DNA of 52,131 nt from Ruminococcus flavefaciens. Lineage in GTDB: Bacteria > Bacillota > Clostridia > Oscillospirales > Ruminococcaceae. Position numbers and translations under genes: made by a program. Each line of letters begins with the position of its first letter. The first letter of the stretch is position 1. Shown here in pieces: positions 25,364-32,785 of this stretch. The notes under the pieces are model-generated. The model did no database searches. It was given only the letters and a program-made list of their open reading frames with translations, and was not told the origin of the DNA. The stretch lies in assembly GCA_015067005.1 (NCBI GenBank), contig SVNH01000013.1:40280-92410 (forward strand), given 5' to 3'.

Positions 25364-26659
25364 ATGAAGACTGTTTACACCTGTTTCTGCACTGATGTCA
25401 TCCACGAGGGACATCTCAACATCATCAACAACGCTAAGAAGTACGGCAGAGTTGTTGTCGGCGCTCTCTGCGACAAGGAGCTCATCCGCTTCAACAAGTT
25501 CCCTACTACTACTCTCGATGAGCGTATCAAGCTTTATCAGTCACTCGACGGAGTTGACGAGGTGATCGTCCAGAACGATGCTATGTACAATGACGTTATC
25601 GAGACCTTAAAGCCTGATTACATCGTTCACGGCGATAACTGGAAGGAAGGCGCTGAATCCTCTATCCGTGCAAACGTAGTCAAGAAGCTCGCTGAATACG
25701 GCGGCAAGGTCGTTGATGTTCCTTACACCTACAACCCGACTGTAAAGAAGATAGACGCACAGCTGAAAGAGAAGCTTGCTATGCCTGAGTACAGAAGAAA
25801 GCGTCTGCGCCAGCTCATCGAAATGGGACACGTTGTTAAAACTATCGAGGCTCACAGCGGTCTCACAGGTCTTATCGCTGAAAAGACAGTCGTTGAGCAT
25901 GAGGGAAAACTCAATCAGTTCGACGCTATGTGGGTCTCCTCACTCTGCGACTCAACTGCAAAGGGCAAGCCGGACATCGAACTCGTTGACATGACCTCAC
26001 GCTTCCGCACTATTGACGACATCATGGAAGTTACAACCAAGCCTATCATCTTCGACGGCGATACAGGCGGACTTACTGAGCATTTCGTTTACACAGTACG
26101 TTCCCTCGAAAGAATGGGCGTAAGCGCTGTTATCATCGAGGACAAGAAGGGCTTGAAGAAGAACTCCCTCTTCGGTACCGAGGTAAAGCAGACACAGGCT
26201 ACAATTGAGGAAATGAGCGCTAAGATCGCTGCCGGCAAGGCTGCACAGCTCTCCGATGACTTCATGATAATCGCACGTATCGAGAGCCTTATCCTCGAAC
26301 AGGGTATGGACGACGCTCTCGCAAGAGCATTCGCTTTCGTTGAGGCAGGCGCTGACGGCATCATGATCCACAGCCGCAAGAAAGATCCTGCTGAGATCGT
26401 TGAATTCTGCGACAAGTTCCGCGAAAAGGACAAGAAAACTCCTATCGTTGTAGTTCCGTCCTCGTTCAATACTATCACTGAGGACGAGCTTGCTGCTCAC
26501 GGTGTGAACATCGTAATATATGCAAATCAGCTCACAAGAAGCGCTTTCCCTGCAATGCAGCAGACTGCTGAGGACATCCTCCGCTATCACCGCGCTAAGG
26601 AAGTTGACGACAGACTTATGTCCATCAAGAACATCATTACTCTCATTGACGAGCTTTAA
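25364..26659 (+). CDS. pepM: Cytidylyltransferase-phosphoenolpyruvate mutase fusion
   Basis: The C-terminal domain (about 145-431) converts PEP to phosphonopyruvate, forming the C-P bond. Its diagnostic E-D-K-x5-N-S is at 259-268 and the magnesium-binding D-G-D at 231-233. The N-terminal domain (1-135) is a second, unrelated nucleotidyltransferase of the TagD/GCT type with H-E-G-H at 14-17 and a T-T-T-L-D-E-R segment near 48-54. Such fusions are known in pepM loci. The substrate of the fused transferase is not certain and may be a phosphonate of this pathway. I chose ATG 25364 because AAGGAGA lies 10 nt upstream; a TTG three codons earlier is too close. The gene lies 15 bp after phnW. Confidence 0.92.
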   Translation: MKTVYTCFCTDVIHEGHLNIINNAKKYGRVVVGALCDKELIRFNKFPTTTLDERIKLYQSLDGVDEVIVQNDAMYNDVIETLKPDYIVHGDNWKEGAESSIRANVVKKLAEYGGKVVDVPYTYNPTVKKIDAQLKEKLAMPEYRRKRLRQLIEMGHVVKTIEAHSGLTGLIAEKTVVEHEGKLNQFDAMWVSSLCDSTAKGKPDIELVDMTSRFRTIDDIMEVTTKPIIFDGDTGGLTEHFVYTVRSLERMGVSAVIIEDKKGLKKNSLFGTEVKQTQATIEEMSAKIAAGKAAQLSDDFMIIARIESLILEQGMDDALARAFAFVEAGADGIMIHSRKKDPAEIVEFCDKFREKDKKTPIVVVPSSFNTITEDELAAHGVNIVIYANQLTRSAFPAMQQTAEDILRYHRAKEVDDRLMSIKNIITLIDEL

Positions 26660-26670
26660 GGAGAATAAAT

Positions 26671-27792
26671 ATGAAAGTCGAAAAGTTAGTTGAACTCATC
26701 GGTGCAGACTTCTACACTGGCGTTCCGGACAGCCAGCTGAAGGCTCTCTGCAATTACCTCATCCACACCTATGGCATTGACAAGTCACACCATATCATCG
26801 CTGCTAACGAGGGCTGCTGTACCGCTCTCGCTGCCGGCTATCACCTCGCAACAGGCAAAGTTCCCGTAGTTTATATGCAGAATTCCGGCGAGGGCAACAT
26901 CATCAACCCTGTTGCCTCACTCCTCAATGACAAGGTGTACGCTATCCCGACACTCTTCATCGTAGGCTGGCGCGGCGAGCCCGGTATCCACGATGAGCCT
27001 CAGCACATCTATCAGGGCGAGGTAACTGTGAAGCTTCTCGAAGATATGGACATCGAGACCTTCGTTATCGGTCAGGACACCTCTGACGATGAGGTCGCTG
27101 CTGCTATGGAGAAGTTCCGCGAAGTGTTCGCTAAGGGTAAACAGGCTGCTTTCGTTATCAGAAAGGGCGCTCTCACTGACGCTCCTAAGGTAGAATACAA
27201 GAACGATAACGCTATGGTGCGCGAGGACATCATCCGCCACATCGCAGCTGCTGCCGGTGAAGATCCGATCGTCTCCACAACAGGTAAGGCAAGCCGTGAG
27301 CTTTTCGAGATCCGTGAGGCTAACGGTCAGGCACATAAGTACGATTTCCTCACAGTCGGCTCTATGGGACACGCTTCCTCTATTGCTCTCGGGGTTGCAC
27401 TCAACAAGCCTCAGCAGCGTATCTGGTGCGTTGACGGCGACGGTGCTGCTCTCATGCATATGGGTTCAATGGCAGTTCTCGGCGCAAATGCTCCTGAGAA
27501 TATGATACACGTAGTTATCAACAACGGCGCTCATGAGACAGTTGGCGGAATGCCTACTGTTGCCGCAAATATCGACCTCACAGCTATCGCTGAGGCTTGC
27601 GGCTACAAGTACGCTGTCTGCGCTGACAGCTTCGAGGCTCTCGACAAGGAGCTCGAAGCCGCTAAGAACCGCAAGGCACTCAGCTTCATCGAGGTGAAAT
27701 GCTCGATCGGCGCTCGTGATGATCTCGGACGTCCGACAACAACAGCCCTCGAAAACAAGCAGAACTTCATGGCATATCTCGAAACTCTCTAA
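26671..27792 (+). CDS. ppd: Phosphonopyruvate decarboxylase
   Basis: This thiamine-diphosphate enzyme decarboxylates phosphonopyruvate to phosphonoacetaldehyde, pulling the unfavourable PEP mutase reaction forward. The 373 residues include the conserved cofactor glutamate Glu47 in A-A-N-E-G. The pyrophosphate/magnesium motif begins G-D-G-A-A-L-M-H-M-G and ends N-N-G-A-H-E. The latter and V-G-G-M-P-T are typical of Ppd rather than sulfopyruvate or pyruvate decarboxylases. AAGGAG precedes the ATG by 7 nt. A degenerate copy of the intergenic repeat begins directly at its stop codon and a terminator follows at 27905. Confidence 0.93.
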   Translation: MKVEKLVELIGADFYTGVPDSQLKALCNYLIHTYGIDKSHHIIAANEGCCTALAAGYHLATGKVPVVYMQNSGEGNIINPVASLLNDKVYAIPTLFIVGWRGEPGIHDEPQHIYQGEVTVKLLEDMDIETFVIGQDTSDDEVAAAMEKFREVFAKGKQAAFVIRKGALTDAPKVEYKNDNAMVREDIIRHIAAAAGEDPIVSTTGKASRELFEIREANGQAHKYDFLTVGSMGHASSIALGVALNKPQQRIWCVDGDGAALMHMGSMAVLGANAPENMIHVVINNGAHETVGGMPTVAANIDLTAIAEACGYKYAVCADSFEALDKELEAAKNRKALSFIEVKCSIGARDDLGRPTTTALENKQNFMAYLETL

Positions 27793-27880
27793 GCACAGAG
27801 CCTGCGCTCCCTTTATCAGTAACGCTTACACGTACTCGCATACGGCACAGCCATTAATGGGTTGCAAGGGCGTTTCCTTA
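27793..27880 (-). repeat. Partial copy of the intergenic repeat (copy B, reversed)
   Basis: Read on the minus strand it contains the recurring GCGAGTACGTGTAAGCG block and ends in GCGCAGGCTCTGTGC, a degenerate form of the terminal hairpin, which touches the ppd stop codon. Only the tail modules remain. Confidence 0.75.
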
Positions 27881-27904
27881 CATATAAACCTATATTTACA
27901 ACAT

Positions 27905-27934
27905 AAGCCCACAGGTAATTCCTGTGGGCTTTTT
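27905..27934 (+). terminator. Terminator of the phosphonate operon
   Basis: AAGCCCACAGG (27905-27915) and CCTGTGGGCTT (27921-27931) form an 11-bp perfect stem with a 5-nt loop, followed by a T run. It lies 112 bp after the ppd stop codon, behind repeat copy B. Confidence 0.9.
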
Positions 27935-27970
27935 CATGCAACATTTTCCGGCATTGCGAATATAATACTA

Positions 27971-28453
27971 TCAGACATCGGCGATGTTCACAAGTACGCC
28001 ATATTCCGAAACGTCGATAGTACCGAATGAAGGGTACTTTTCGTCGCGCGGACACGCAGCGCTCCCGGGGTTGAGCAGCCAGATACCGTCCTCATAGGAC
28101 ATAAAACGCTCATGGGTATGTCCGAAGAGGATAATGTCGCAGCCGTTCTCCTTTGCAACGAGTTTAAGGTGCTGGAGAGACGACCTGACACCGAATTTAT
28201 GTCCATGAGCAGCGAAGATCTTGTGCTCGACAGCCGGAAGTATAAAATGATCCGGACTGAGAGAGTCATAATCGCAGTTGCCTGCAACATGGATTATCCT
28301 CGGAGCGAATTCCTTATGCGAGGTCACAAAGCGGTCAAGTTCGGATTCGCCGTCACCGAGGTGTATGAACCAATCAGCGTCGGAATTCCGTATGAATACA
28401 CTTTCAATGGCAGAATAGCTGCCGTGGGTATCTGAGATAACGATTATACGCAT
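27971..28453 (-). CDS. YfcE/MJ0936-family metallophosphoesterase
   Basis: The protein of about 160 residues is a small calcineurin-like phosphodiesterase. The metal-binding motifs are visible in order: S-D-T-H-G near the start, H-L-G-D-G-E, G-N-C-D-Y, A-H-G-H and G-H-T-H-E. Relatives hydrolyse model phosphodiesters with manganese; the natural substrate is unknown. I placed the start at ATG 28453, with AGGTG 6 nt upstream. It is convergent with the phosphonate operon and has its own promoter at 28583-28611. Confidence 0.88.
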   Translation of the reverse strand: MRIIVISDTHGSYSAIESVFIRNSDADWFIHLGDGESELDRFVTSHKEFAPRIIHVAGNCDYDSLSPDHFILPAVEHKIFAAHGHKFGVRSSLQHLKLVAKENGCDIILFGHTHERFMSYEDGIWLLNPGSAACPRDEKYPSFGTIDVSEYGVLVNIADV

Positions 28454-28582
28454 TAACATCACCTGTATCGTAGTTCAGCGCCGGAGGTTAAGGTGAAAAT
28501 GCAGGCGCGAACGGTATATAAAAATAAGATAATTTTATCAAGTCTTGGGGAAATAAAAGGAATTTATATCCTTTATATGTAT

Positions 28583-28611
28583 ATTATATCATAAATCATT
28601 TCAAAAATCAA
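28583..28611 (-). promoter_or_regulatory. Predicted promoter of the metallophosphoesterase gene
   Basis: On the minus strand TTGATT (28606-28611), a 17-bp spacer ending in TGA and TATAAT (28583-28588) are followed by a leader of about 120 nt. The leader's content is not recognised. Confidence 0.65.
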
Positions 28612-28651
28612 TAGCAAAATTATCAAAAATTGTGAATTTTCGGAGGCTACT

Positions 28652-28903
28652 ATGAATAATAATGGTATTGATCCAAAAAAACTCAGCGGACTTCTCAATG
28701 TTGTGAGCAAAAAGCTCGGGGTTTCGCCGGATAAACTCAGGAGCGAACTCGAAGCCGGTAAATTCGACAGCGCTCTCTCAGCCATGAACCGTAACGATGC
28801 TGCGAAGTTTCAGCAGGCTGTAAACAATCCCAAAATGGTCGAGCGTATGATGAGCACTCCTCAGGCGAAGGCACTCTACAAGAAGCTTTCCGGCGAAAAA
28901 TAG
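28652..28903 (+). CDS. Small hypothetical protein, first gene of a four-gene operon
   Basis: I do not recognise this 83-residue protein. It is soluble and strongly charged, with alternating helices and the pattern N-P-K-M-V-E-R-M-M-S-T-P-Q-A-K-A-L near its end. CGGAGG lies 7 nt before the ATG, so it is probably a real gene. The following genes are in the same direction and spaced 27, 12 and 10 bp apart, which suggests one transcript ending with the BofA-like gene. Confidence 0.72.
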   Translation: MNNNGIDPKKLSGLLNVVSKKLGVSPDKLRSELEAGKFDSALSAMNRNDAAKFQQAVNNPKMVERMMSTPQAKALYKKLSGEK

Positions 28904-28930
28904 ACTTTCATGCAGTGGGGTGGCGGATAA

Positions 28931-29281
28931 GTGGACGATATAATGGGAAAACTCGGCGAACTGCTCTCGGATGAGGAAAGCGTTCAGCAGCTTACCGAGC
29001 TTGCACAGATGATGATGTCGGGGGATGAGGAAGGCAGCGGCGAAGGCTCTGAGGAGACCTCAAACGGCGAAGGTATGCCCGATCTGGGCGCTGTTATGAA
29101 GATCGCAGGTCTTGCAGGCGCACTCTCACAAAAGGACAAAAATGCCGAACTGCTGCTCGCTCTGAAGCCTCATCTCAGCGAGGAAAGACAGAAAAAGGTC
29201 GATAAGGCAGTTAAGCTGCTGAAGCTGATCGCTATCTGGAATATGGCTAAAGAAAACGGACTTCTCAGCGATCTTTTGTAA
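28931..29281 (+). CDS. Small acidic hypothetical protein
   Basis: This 116-residue protein has a very acidic, glycine/serine-rich stretch at about 35-55 (D-E-E-G-S-G-E-G-S-E-E). A helical C-terminal half contains L-L-L-A-L-K-P-H-L-S-E-E-R-Q-K-K-V-D-K-A. No membrane segment or known catalytic motif is visible. The start is a GTG at 28931, with an in-frame ATG at 28943 as the alternative. It is probably co-transcribed with its small neighbours; the function is unknown. Confidence 0.7.
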   Translation: MDDIMGKLGELLSDEESVQQLTELAQMMMSGDEEGSGEGSEETSNGEGMPDLGAVMKIAGLAGALSQKDKNAELLLALKPHLSEERQKKVDKAVKLLKLIAIWNMAKENGLLSDLL

Positions 29282-29293
29282 GGGGTGAAGCTT

Positions 29294-29593
29294 ATGCCGG
29301 CACAGAACAGCCGTCACTGGAATATGGAGCGCCGCAGAAACGGCTCAATTCCGGCAGACTATAAACCAAATGCCGATATTCCGCCGGTCAACGCTCCCCT
29401 GCCGGACGATGTCCCCGCCGATACCGCTCCGCAGACAGCAGAAATGAGCAGAAACTCCCCTGCGGACATCCTCCGCAGTATTTCAGGCTCGCTCGATGCG
29501 GATAGGCTGCTCATTGCCGCCATGCTGATTCTTCTTTCAAAAGAGGGCGCTGATACTGCGCTTATCCTCGCCCTCGCCTACATACTTCTCTGA
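29294..29593 (+). CDS. Small hypothetical protein with hydrophobic C terminus
   Basis: In this protein of about 99 residues the first 65 are polar and proline-rich. The last 30 are hydrophobic (L-L-I-A-A-M-L-I-L-L, then A-L-I-L-A-L-A-Y-I-L-L), consistent with a membrane-attached tail. AGGGG lies 8 nt before ATG 29294, which I prefer to an in-frame GTG three codons earlier. Function unknown. Its place between the acidic protein and the BofA-like protein suggests a shared membrane-linked role. Confidence 0.65.
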   Translation: MPAQNSRHWNMERRRNGSIPADYKPNADIPPVNAPLPDDVPADTAPQTAEMSRNSPADILRSISGSLDADRLLIAAMLILLSKEGADTALILALAYILL

Positions 29594-29603
29594 GGTGAAA
29601 ACT

Positions 29604-29849
29604 ATGGACACTGACCTTATTTTTGCGGCAGTCTGTGCAGGAACAGTCCTCGTGACGGCGCTCTACCTCATACTGCGCGGCAGGTCGCTCGGAAACTTAC
29701 TCTCAGCATCACTGACAGGTCCAGCGGCACTGTTCATACTCGAACGTTTCAGCGAGCCTCTGTCTCTGGACGTGCCTTTGAATGCGTTCAATATCTGCGG
29801 AAGTGCCGTCCTCGGCGTCCCCTATACAATAATACTCGTCCTGCTTTGA
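29604..29849 (+). CDS. BofA-like membrane protein
   Basis: The 81-residue protein has two or three hydrophobic helices and ends N-I-C-G-S-A-V-L-G-V-P-Y-T-I-I-L-V-L-L, matching the C-terminal pattern of BofA. In Bacillus subtilis BofA inhibits the SpoIVFB protease that processes pro-sigma-K. BofA-like proteins are widespread in clostridia, including species where this role is untested. AGGTG lies 7 nt before ATG 29604. The presence of spoIIGA and sigE in the window fits a sporulation-related function, but this remains inference. Confidence 0.7.
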   Translation: MDTDLIFAAVCAGTVLVTALYLILRGRSLGNLLSASLTGPAALFILERFSEPLSLDVPLNAFNICGSAVLGVPYTIILVLL

Positions 29850-29949
29850 AGAGTATTGCCCTTGGGACACTTTATCGGCAATTTACTGGGGCAAACCTTT
29901 CTGAGGAAAGGGTCTTCCCCAGCCCCCTTTCCAAAGACTTTTATATTAG

Positions 29950-30040
29950 TTTTTTCAGTAATGGTATAAAAATAGCCGGAGGTCATTAAGACGTCCGGCT
30001 TTGCTATTCTATCGAAAAGCGTATACCATTACTGAAAAAA
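29950..30040. repeat. 91-bp inverted-repeat element with nested hairpin
   Basis: Perfect 19-bp ends face each other at 29950-29968 and 30022-30040 (TTTTTTCAGTAATGGTATA and its complement). Inside lies a second stem, 29974-30000 (AGCCGGA to TCCGGCT). Weaker complementarity continues outward. It may act as a bidirectional terminator for the BofA-like operon and the zinc-ribbon gene, or it may be a small non-autonomous element. Confidence 0.7.
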
Positions 30041-30073
30041 CCAGAATAAAGTTTTCGGGAAGGAGTTTGAGGG

Positions 30074-30140
30074 TGACTCCCCGCAGTGCGGGGAGATGTC
30101 CGAAGGACAGAGGGGACGGACCCGATTAGGGGGTCCCTTT
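30074..30140. repeat. CTCCCC/TGTCC hairpin module, copy 1
   Basis: The stem CTCCCCGC/GCGGGGAG (30077-30095) is followed by TGTCC-GAA-GGACA (30097-30109) and a GGGGACGGACCCGATTAGGG segment. The same block occurs reversed at 35670-35732 and 39170-39214 with paired base changes. Confidence 0.8.
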
Positions 30141-30216
30141 CTCAAAAGGGGTTCCCTCAACAAATTACTAATATAGTAGCCCTAAGGGTGATCCCCTTCC
30201 AAGTCGGGATGTAGAA

Positions 30217-30780
30217 TTATTCTACCTTAGCGCCGCATTTTTCGCAGAAATTCTGTCCCTCAGCGAGTGGAGCTCCGCACTTTTCGCAGAAGCTTCCGGC
30301 TGGTACAGTTACCTCGTCAGGATTTGCATCAACATCAACGACCTCAGCAGGCTCTTCAGTCTGAACAGGAGCGTCGTTATAGCCCTCGATTATCGGAACT
30401 TCCTTGAGTTCTACCTTTGTGCCGCACTTATCGCAGAATTTCTGCTCCTTTGATATTACAGCACCGCATCCGGTACAGGTCTGGTTATCATCGAGAGAAG
30501 CGAGAAGCTCCTTGAACTTTTCAGCGCGTTCAGACTTGCTCTTGATGAGTTCAACGTTCTCAGCGTAGTCTTCACCTGGGTTCTCAGAGTTGAGTTCAAC
30601 GAATTTCTTACCGATCGCAAGATAAGCGTTGTTTACCTCACCTTCAAGCATAGCGATCTCGCGCTTGATCTTTGACCTCTCAGCCATTTTCTTTGAGTTA
30701 TCAGAAACGGACTTAACTCCGCTCTCTACCTTATCGCCGACCTTCTCGGCAAATCCTTTAACAGAATCCATAAATCCCAT
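30217..30780 (-). CDS. Double zinc-ribbon protein with helical N terminus
   Basis: The 187-residue protein begins with a lysine- and glutamate-rich, largely helical region (about 1-95) that may form a coiled coil. It carries two zinc ribbons: C-T-G-C with C-D-K-C near 100-120, and C-E-K-C with C-E-K-C near 165-185. An acidic linker separates them. Such proteins are common in Firmicutes and their targets are unknown. AGGAGG lies 8 nt before the ATG, and a clear promoter lies upstream. Confidence 0.8.
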   Translation of the reverse strand: MGFMDSVKGFAEKVGDKVESGVKSVSDNSKKMAERSKIKREIAMLEGEVNNAYLAIGKKFVELNSENPGEDYAENVELIKSKSERAEKFKELLASLDDNQTCTGCGAVISKEQKFCDKCGTKVELKEVPIIEGYNDAPVQTEEPAEVVDVDANPDEVTVPAGSFCEKCGAPLAEGQNFCEKCGAKVE

Positions 30781-30831
30781 ATGAATGACCTCCTTATAAG
30801 TTACCGTCCGCGAACGGTATATTATATTTAT

Positions 30832-30860
30832 ATTTTACCACACTATGTAAAATTAGTCAA
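30832..30860 (-). promoter_or_regulatory. Predicted promoter of the zinc-ribbon gene
   Basis: On the minus strand TTGACT (30855-30860), a 17-bp spacer ending in TGG and TAAAAT (30832-30837). The leader contains a small ACCGT/ACGGT hairpin at 30803-30818. Confidence 0.8.
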
Positions 30861-30920
30861 TAACATATATGTGGTAATTGACATTATATTGTATTTTTTT
30901 GACGGTAATATGTCCAGAAA

Positions 30921-31284
30921 TTCCCCGCTGACGGCTCGCACCGTCAGGAAGCATTTATGTCAACGTTACAAGGGAACGCCCTCTCTTGCAGGGCGTTCCC
31001 AGCTCTGCATATAGCATTCTCTGCAAATCAAAGATTTGCGAGACTGCTTATCTTGAAAAACAGTCCACCGGACTGTTTTATCAATTCACCCTTTGCGGAG
31101 CGCCCTACGGAATGTGGGGCGCTGCCCCACGCCCTGCCAAAGGCTCTGCCTTTGGAATCCGGCAAGGGAGAACCTCCCTTGCAACCCATTCATGAACAGT
31201 GCCGTGAGCGAGTACGTGTAAGCCTGACCGTAAAAATGAGCGAGTTTACAAGCGTCAATGTGGAAGGGAGCGCAGGCACTGCGC
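30921..31284 (+). repeat. Composite intergenic repeat (string of hairpins), copy C
   Basis: This copy has the same module order as copy A, with hairpins at 30930-30945, 30972-31000, 31057-31079, 31114-31130, 31137-31155, 31162-31182 and 31270-31284, plus an extra GCAAATC/GATTTGC stem at 31023-31039. It ends exactly at the stop codon of the nucleoside phosphorylase gene (31285-31287). Nothing else is seen in this stretch of roughly 500 bp without a gene. Confidence 0.88.
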
Positions 31285-32565
31285 CTACCTATCGCCGGAT
31301 GCGCTTCTGCCTGTACGGCGGTAATCCACTGCATTCAGCGCACGGAGCGCTGCCTCGGAAAAATCGCTGCAAATCGAGGAATACAGCGTCATAAGCGTAC
31401 TTCCGGCTGTCACCTTGTCACCGGCTTTGCAGTTCATGACGATTCCGGCTGAATAGTCTATCTCGTCATCACGGGTAAGTCTTCCTGCACCGAGAAGCAT
31501 CGACACCATGCCGAGTTCCTCGCAGTTTATAGCCAGTATCTCTATGTCGTTCATCGCACGTATAACGTAGCTGCACCGCGGCTGCGGCAGTAATTTCAAA
31601 TCGTCGCATACACGCGGATCTCCGCCCTGAAGCTCGATAGTACGGCGGAAGACTTCAAGCGCACGTCCTGAAGTTATCGCTTCAGATGCCATTTTACGGC
31701 ACTCGTCCATATCGCCGTTACCGCCGAAATACAGCATTTCAGCCGCAAGATCTATACAGGTCTCGCACAGCTCGCCTCTTGAATCGCCGCGCAGCACCTC
31801 GATAGCCTCCATGACTTCGAGGGAATTGCCGATATTACGTCCCAGAGGCTCGTTCATATCGCTTATTACAGCCTTACATTTCTTGCCGGCTGCAATACCT
31901 ATCTTTTCCATAAGTTCACCGAGACGTTCAGCATCGCGCCTTGTCTTCATGAAAGCACCTGAGCCGTATTTGACATCGAGAAGCAGACAATCCGCATCGG
32001 TTGCGAGTTTTTTGCTCATGATACTTGCACAGATAAGCGGAATATTGTCCACCGTAGCAGTAGCGCTTCTGAGGGCGTACATCACCTTATCCGCCGGACA
32101 CAGATCGGTATTCTGTGCGATAACCGAGAATCCGTTTTCATTCACTATGCTCTTGAATTCCTCAATGGACAGATCTGTCCTGAAACCGGGAATGCTTTCG
32201 AGTTTGTCGATAGTACCGCCGGTGTGACCGAGACCGCGTCCGGACATCTTTGCGACCTTCATTCCGCAGGCAGCCGCGATCGGTCCGATGATGAGGGTAG
32301 TCTTGTCGCCTACGCCGCCCGTACTGTGCTTATCCACGGAGTTAGCGAATTCAAGTCTCAGAGTTTCGCCGGTATCGCGCATAGCGTAGGTCAGAGCGAG
32401 AGTTTCCTCTTCTGTGAGGTCGTTGAGACAAACTGCCATGAGCCATGCCGACATCTGATAATCGGGGATATTTCCGTTTGTGAAGTTGTTCACCAGCCAC
32501 GAGATCTCCTCGTAATTGAGCACCTGTTTGCGTTTGGTTTTGTTGATAATATCTAAAGCGTTCAT
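31285..32565 (-). CDS. pdp: Pyrimidine-nucleoside phosphorylase
   Basis: This enzyme splits uridine, thymidine and deoxyuridine with phosphate to the free base and (deoxy)ribose 1-phosphate. The 426 residues match the thymidine/pyrimidine phosphorylase family. The phosphate loop is K-H-S-T-G-G-V-G-D-K near 79-88, the signature S-G-R-G-L-G-H-T-G-G-T-I-D near 108-120, and a C-terminal domain completes it. Pdp and DeoA are close relatives, so the exact substrate range is inferred. It is a single gene with its own promoter. Its last codons run into repeat copy C, whose terminal hairpin touches the stop codon. Confidence 0.93.
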   Translation of the reverse strand: MNALDIINKTKRKQVLNYEEISWLVNNFTNGNIPDYQMSAWLMAVCLNDLTEEETLALTYAMRDTGETLRLEFANSVDKHSTGGVGDKTTLIIGPIAAACGMKVAKMSGRGLGHTGGTIDKLESIPGFRTDLSIEEFKSIVNENGFSVIAQNTDLCPADKVMYALRSATATVDNIPLICASIMSKKLATDADCLLLDVKYGSGAFMKTRRDAERLGELMEKIGIAAGKKCKAVISDMNEPLGRNIGNSLEVMEAIEVLRGDSRGELCETCIDLAAEMLYFGGNGDMDECRKMASEAITSGRALEVFRRTIELQGGDPRVCDDLKLLPQPRCSYVIRAMNDIEILAINCEELGMVSMLLGAGRLTRDDEIDYSAGIVMNCKAGDKVTAGSTLMTLYSSICSDFSEAALRALNAVDYRRTGRSASGDR

Positions 32566-32586
32566 ATTCCACCTCCTGTACTATCA

Positions 32587-32615
32587 TTTTACCATATTCG
32601 ACATAAATTTTCAAG
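32587..32615 (-). promoter_or_regulatory. Predicted promoter of pdp
   Basis: On the minus strand TTGAAA (32610-32615), a 17-bp spacer ending in TGG and TAAAAT (32587-32592) lie 20-50 bp before the start codon. GGAGGTGGAAT is the ribosome site. Confidence 0.8.
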
Positions 32616-32644
32616 TATTTTGCAAAAATTTAACACTTAATACA

Positions 32645-32742
32645 TATTTTTCCGGGAGGTAGTCCCCGTGTGCTCCCACTCTGACGCTTGTTTCACGCGC
32701 TCACTTTATCAGCAGCACTTACACAAACTCGCTTACAGCACT
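32645..32742 (-). repeat. Diverged partial copy of the intergenic repeat (copy F)
   Basis: Read on the minus strand it shows the pattern GCGAGTTTGTGTAAG, then AAAGTGAGCGCGTGAAACAAGCG and GTGGGAGC. These match the tail modules of copies A and C with many substitutions. It lies between pdp and the terminator of the peptidase gene. Confidence 0.65.
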
Positions 32743-32777
32743 AAAAAAGAATGGGAGACTCCCCGTGAGTCTCCCAT
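32743..32777 (-). terminator. Terminator of the riboflavin/peptidase operon
   Basis: On the minus strand the 11-bp arms ATGGGAGACTC and GAGTCTCCCAT (32751-32777), with a 5-nt loop, are followed by CTTTTTT. It begins 9 bp past the peptidase stop codon. Confidence 0.9.
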
Positions 32778-32785
32778 AAACATAA

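Larger units (their letters stand above)
29850..30216. other. Gene-free spacer rich in inverted repeats
   Basis: No gene is visible. The spacer holds a hairpin at 29886-29922 (CTGGGG/CCCCAG outside, ACCTTTC/GAAAGGGT inside). It also holds the long inverted repeat at 29950-30040, repeat modules at 30074-30140, and a pyrimidine/purine-rich stretch before the zinc-ribbon gene. Confidence 0.7.
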
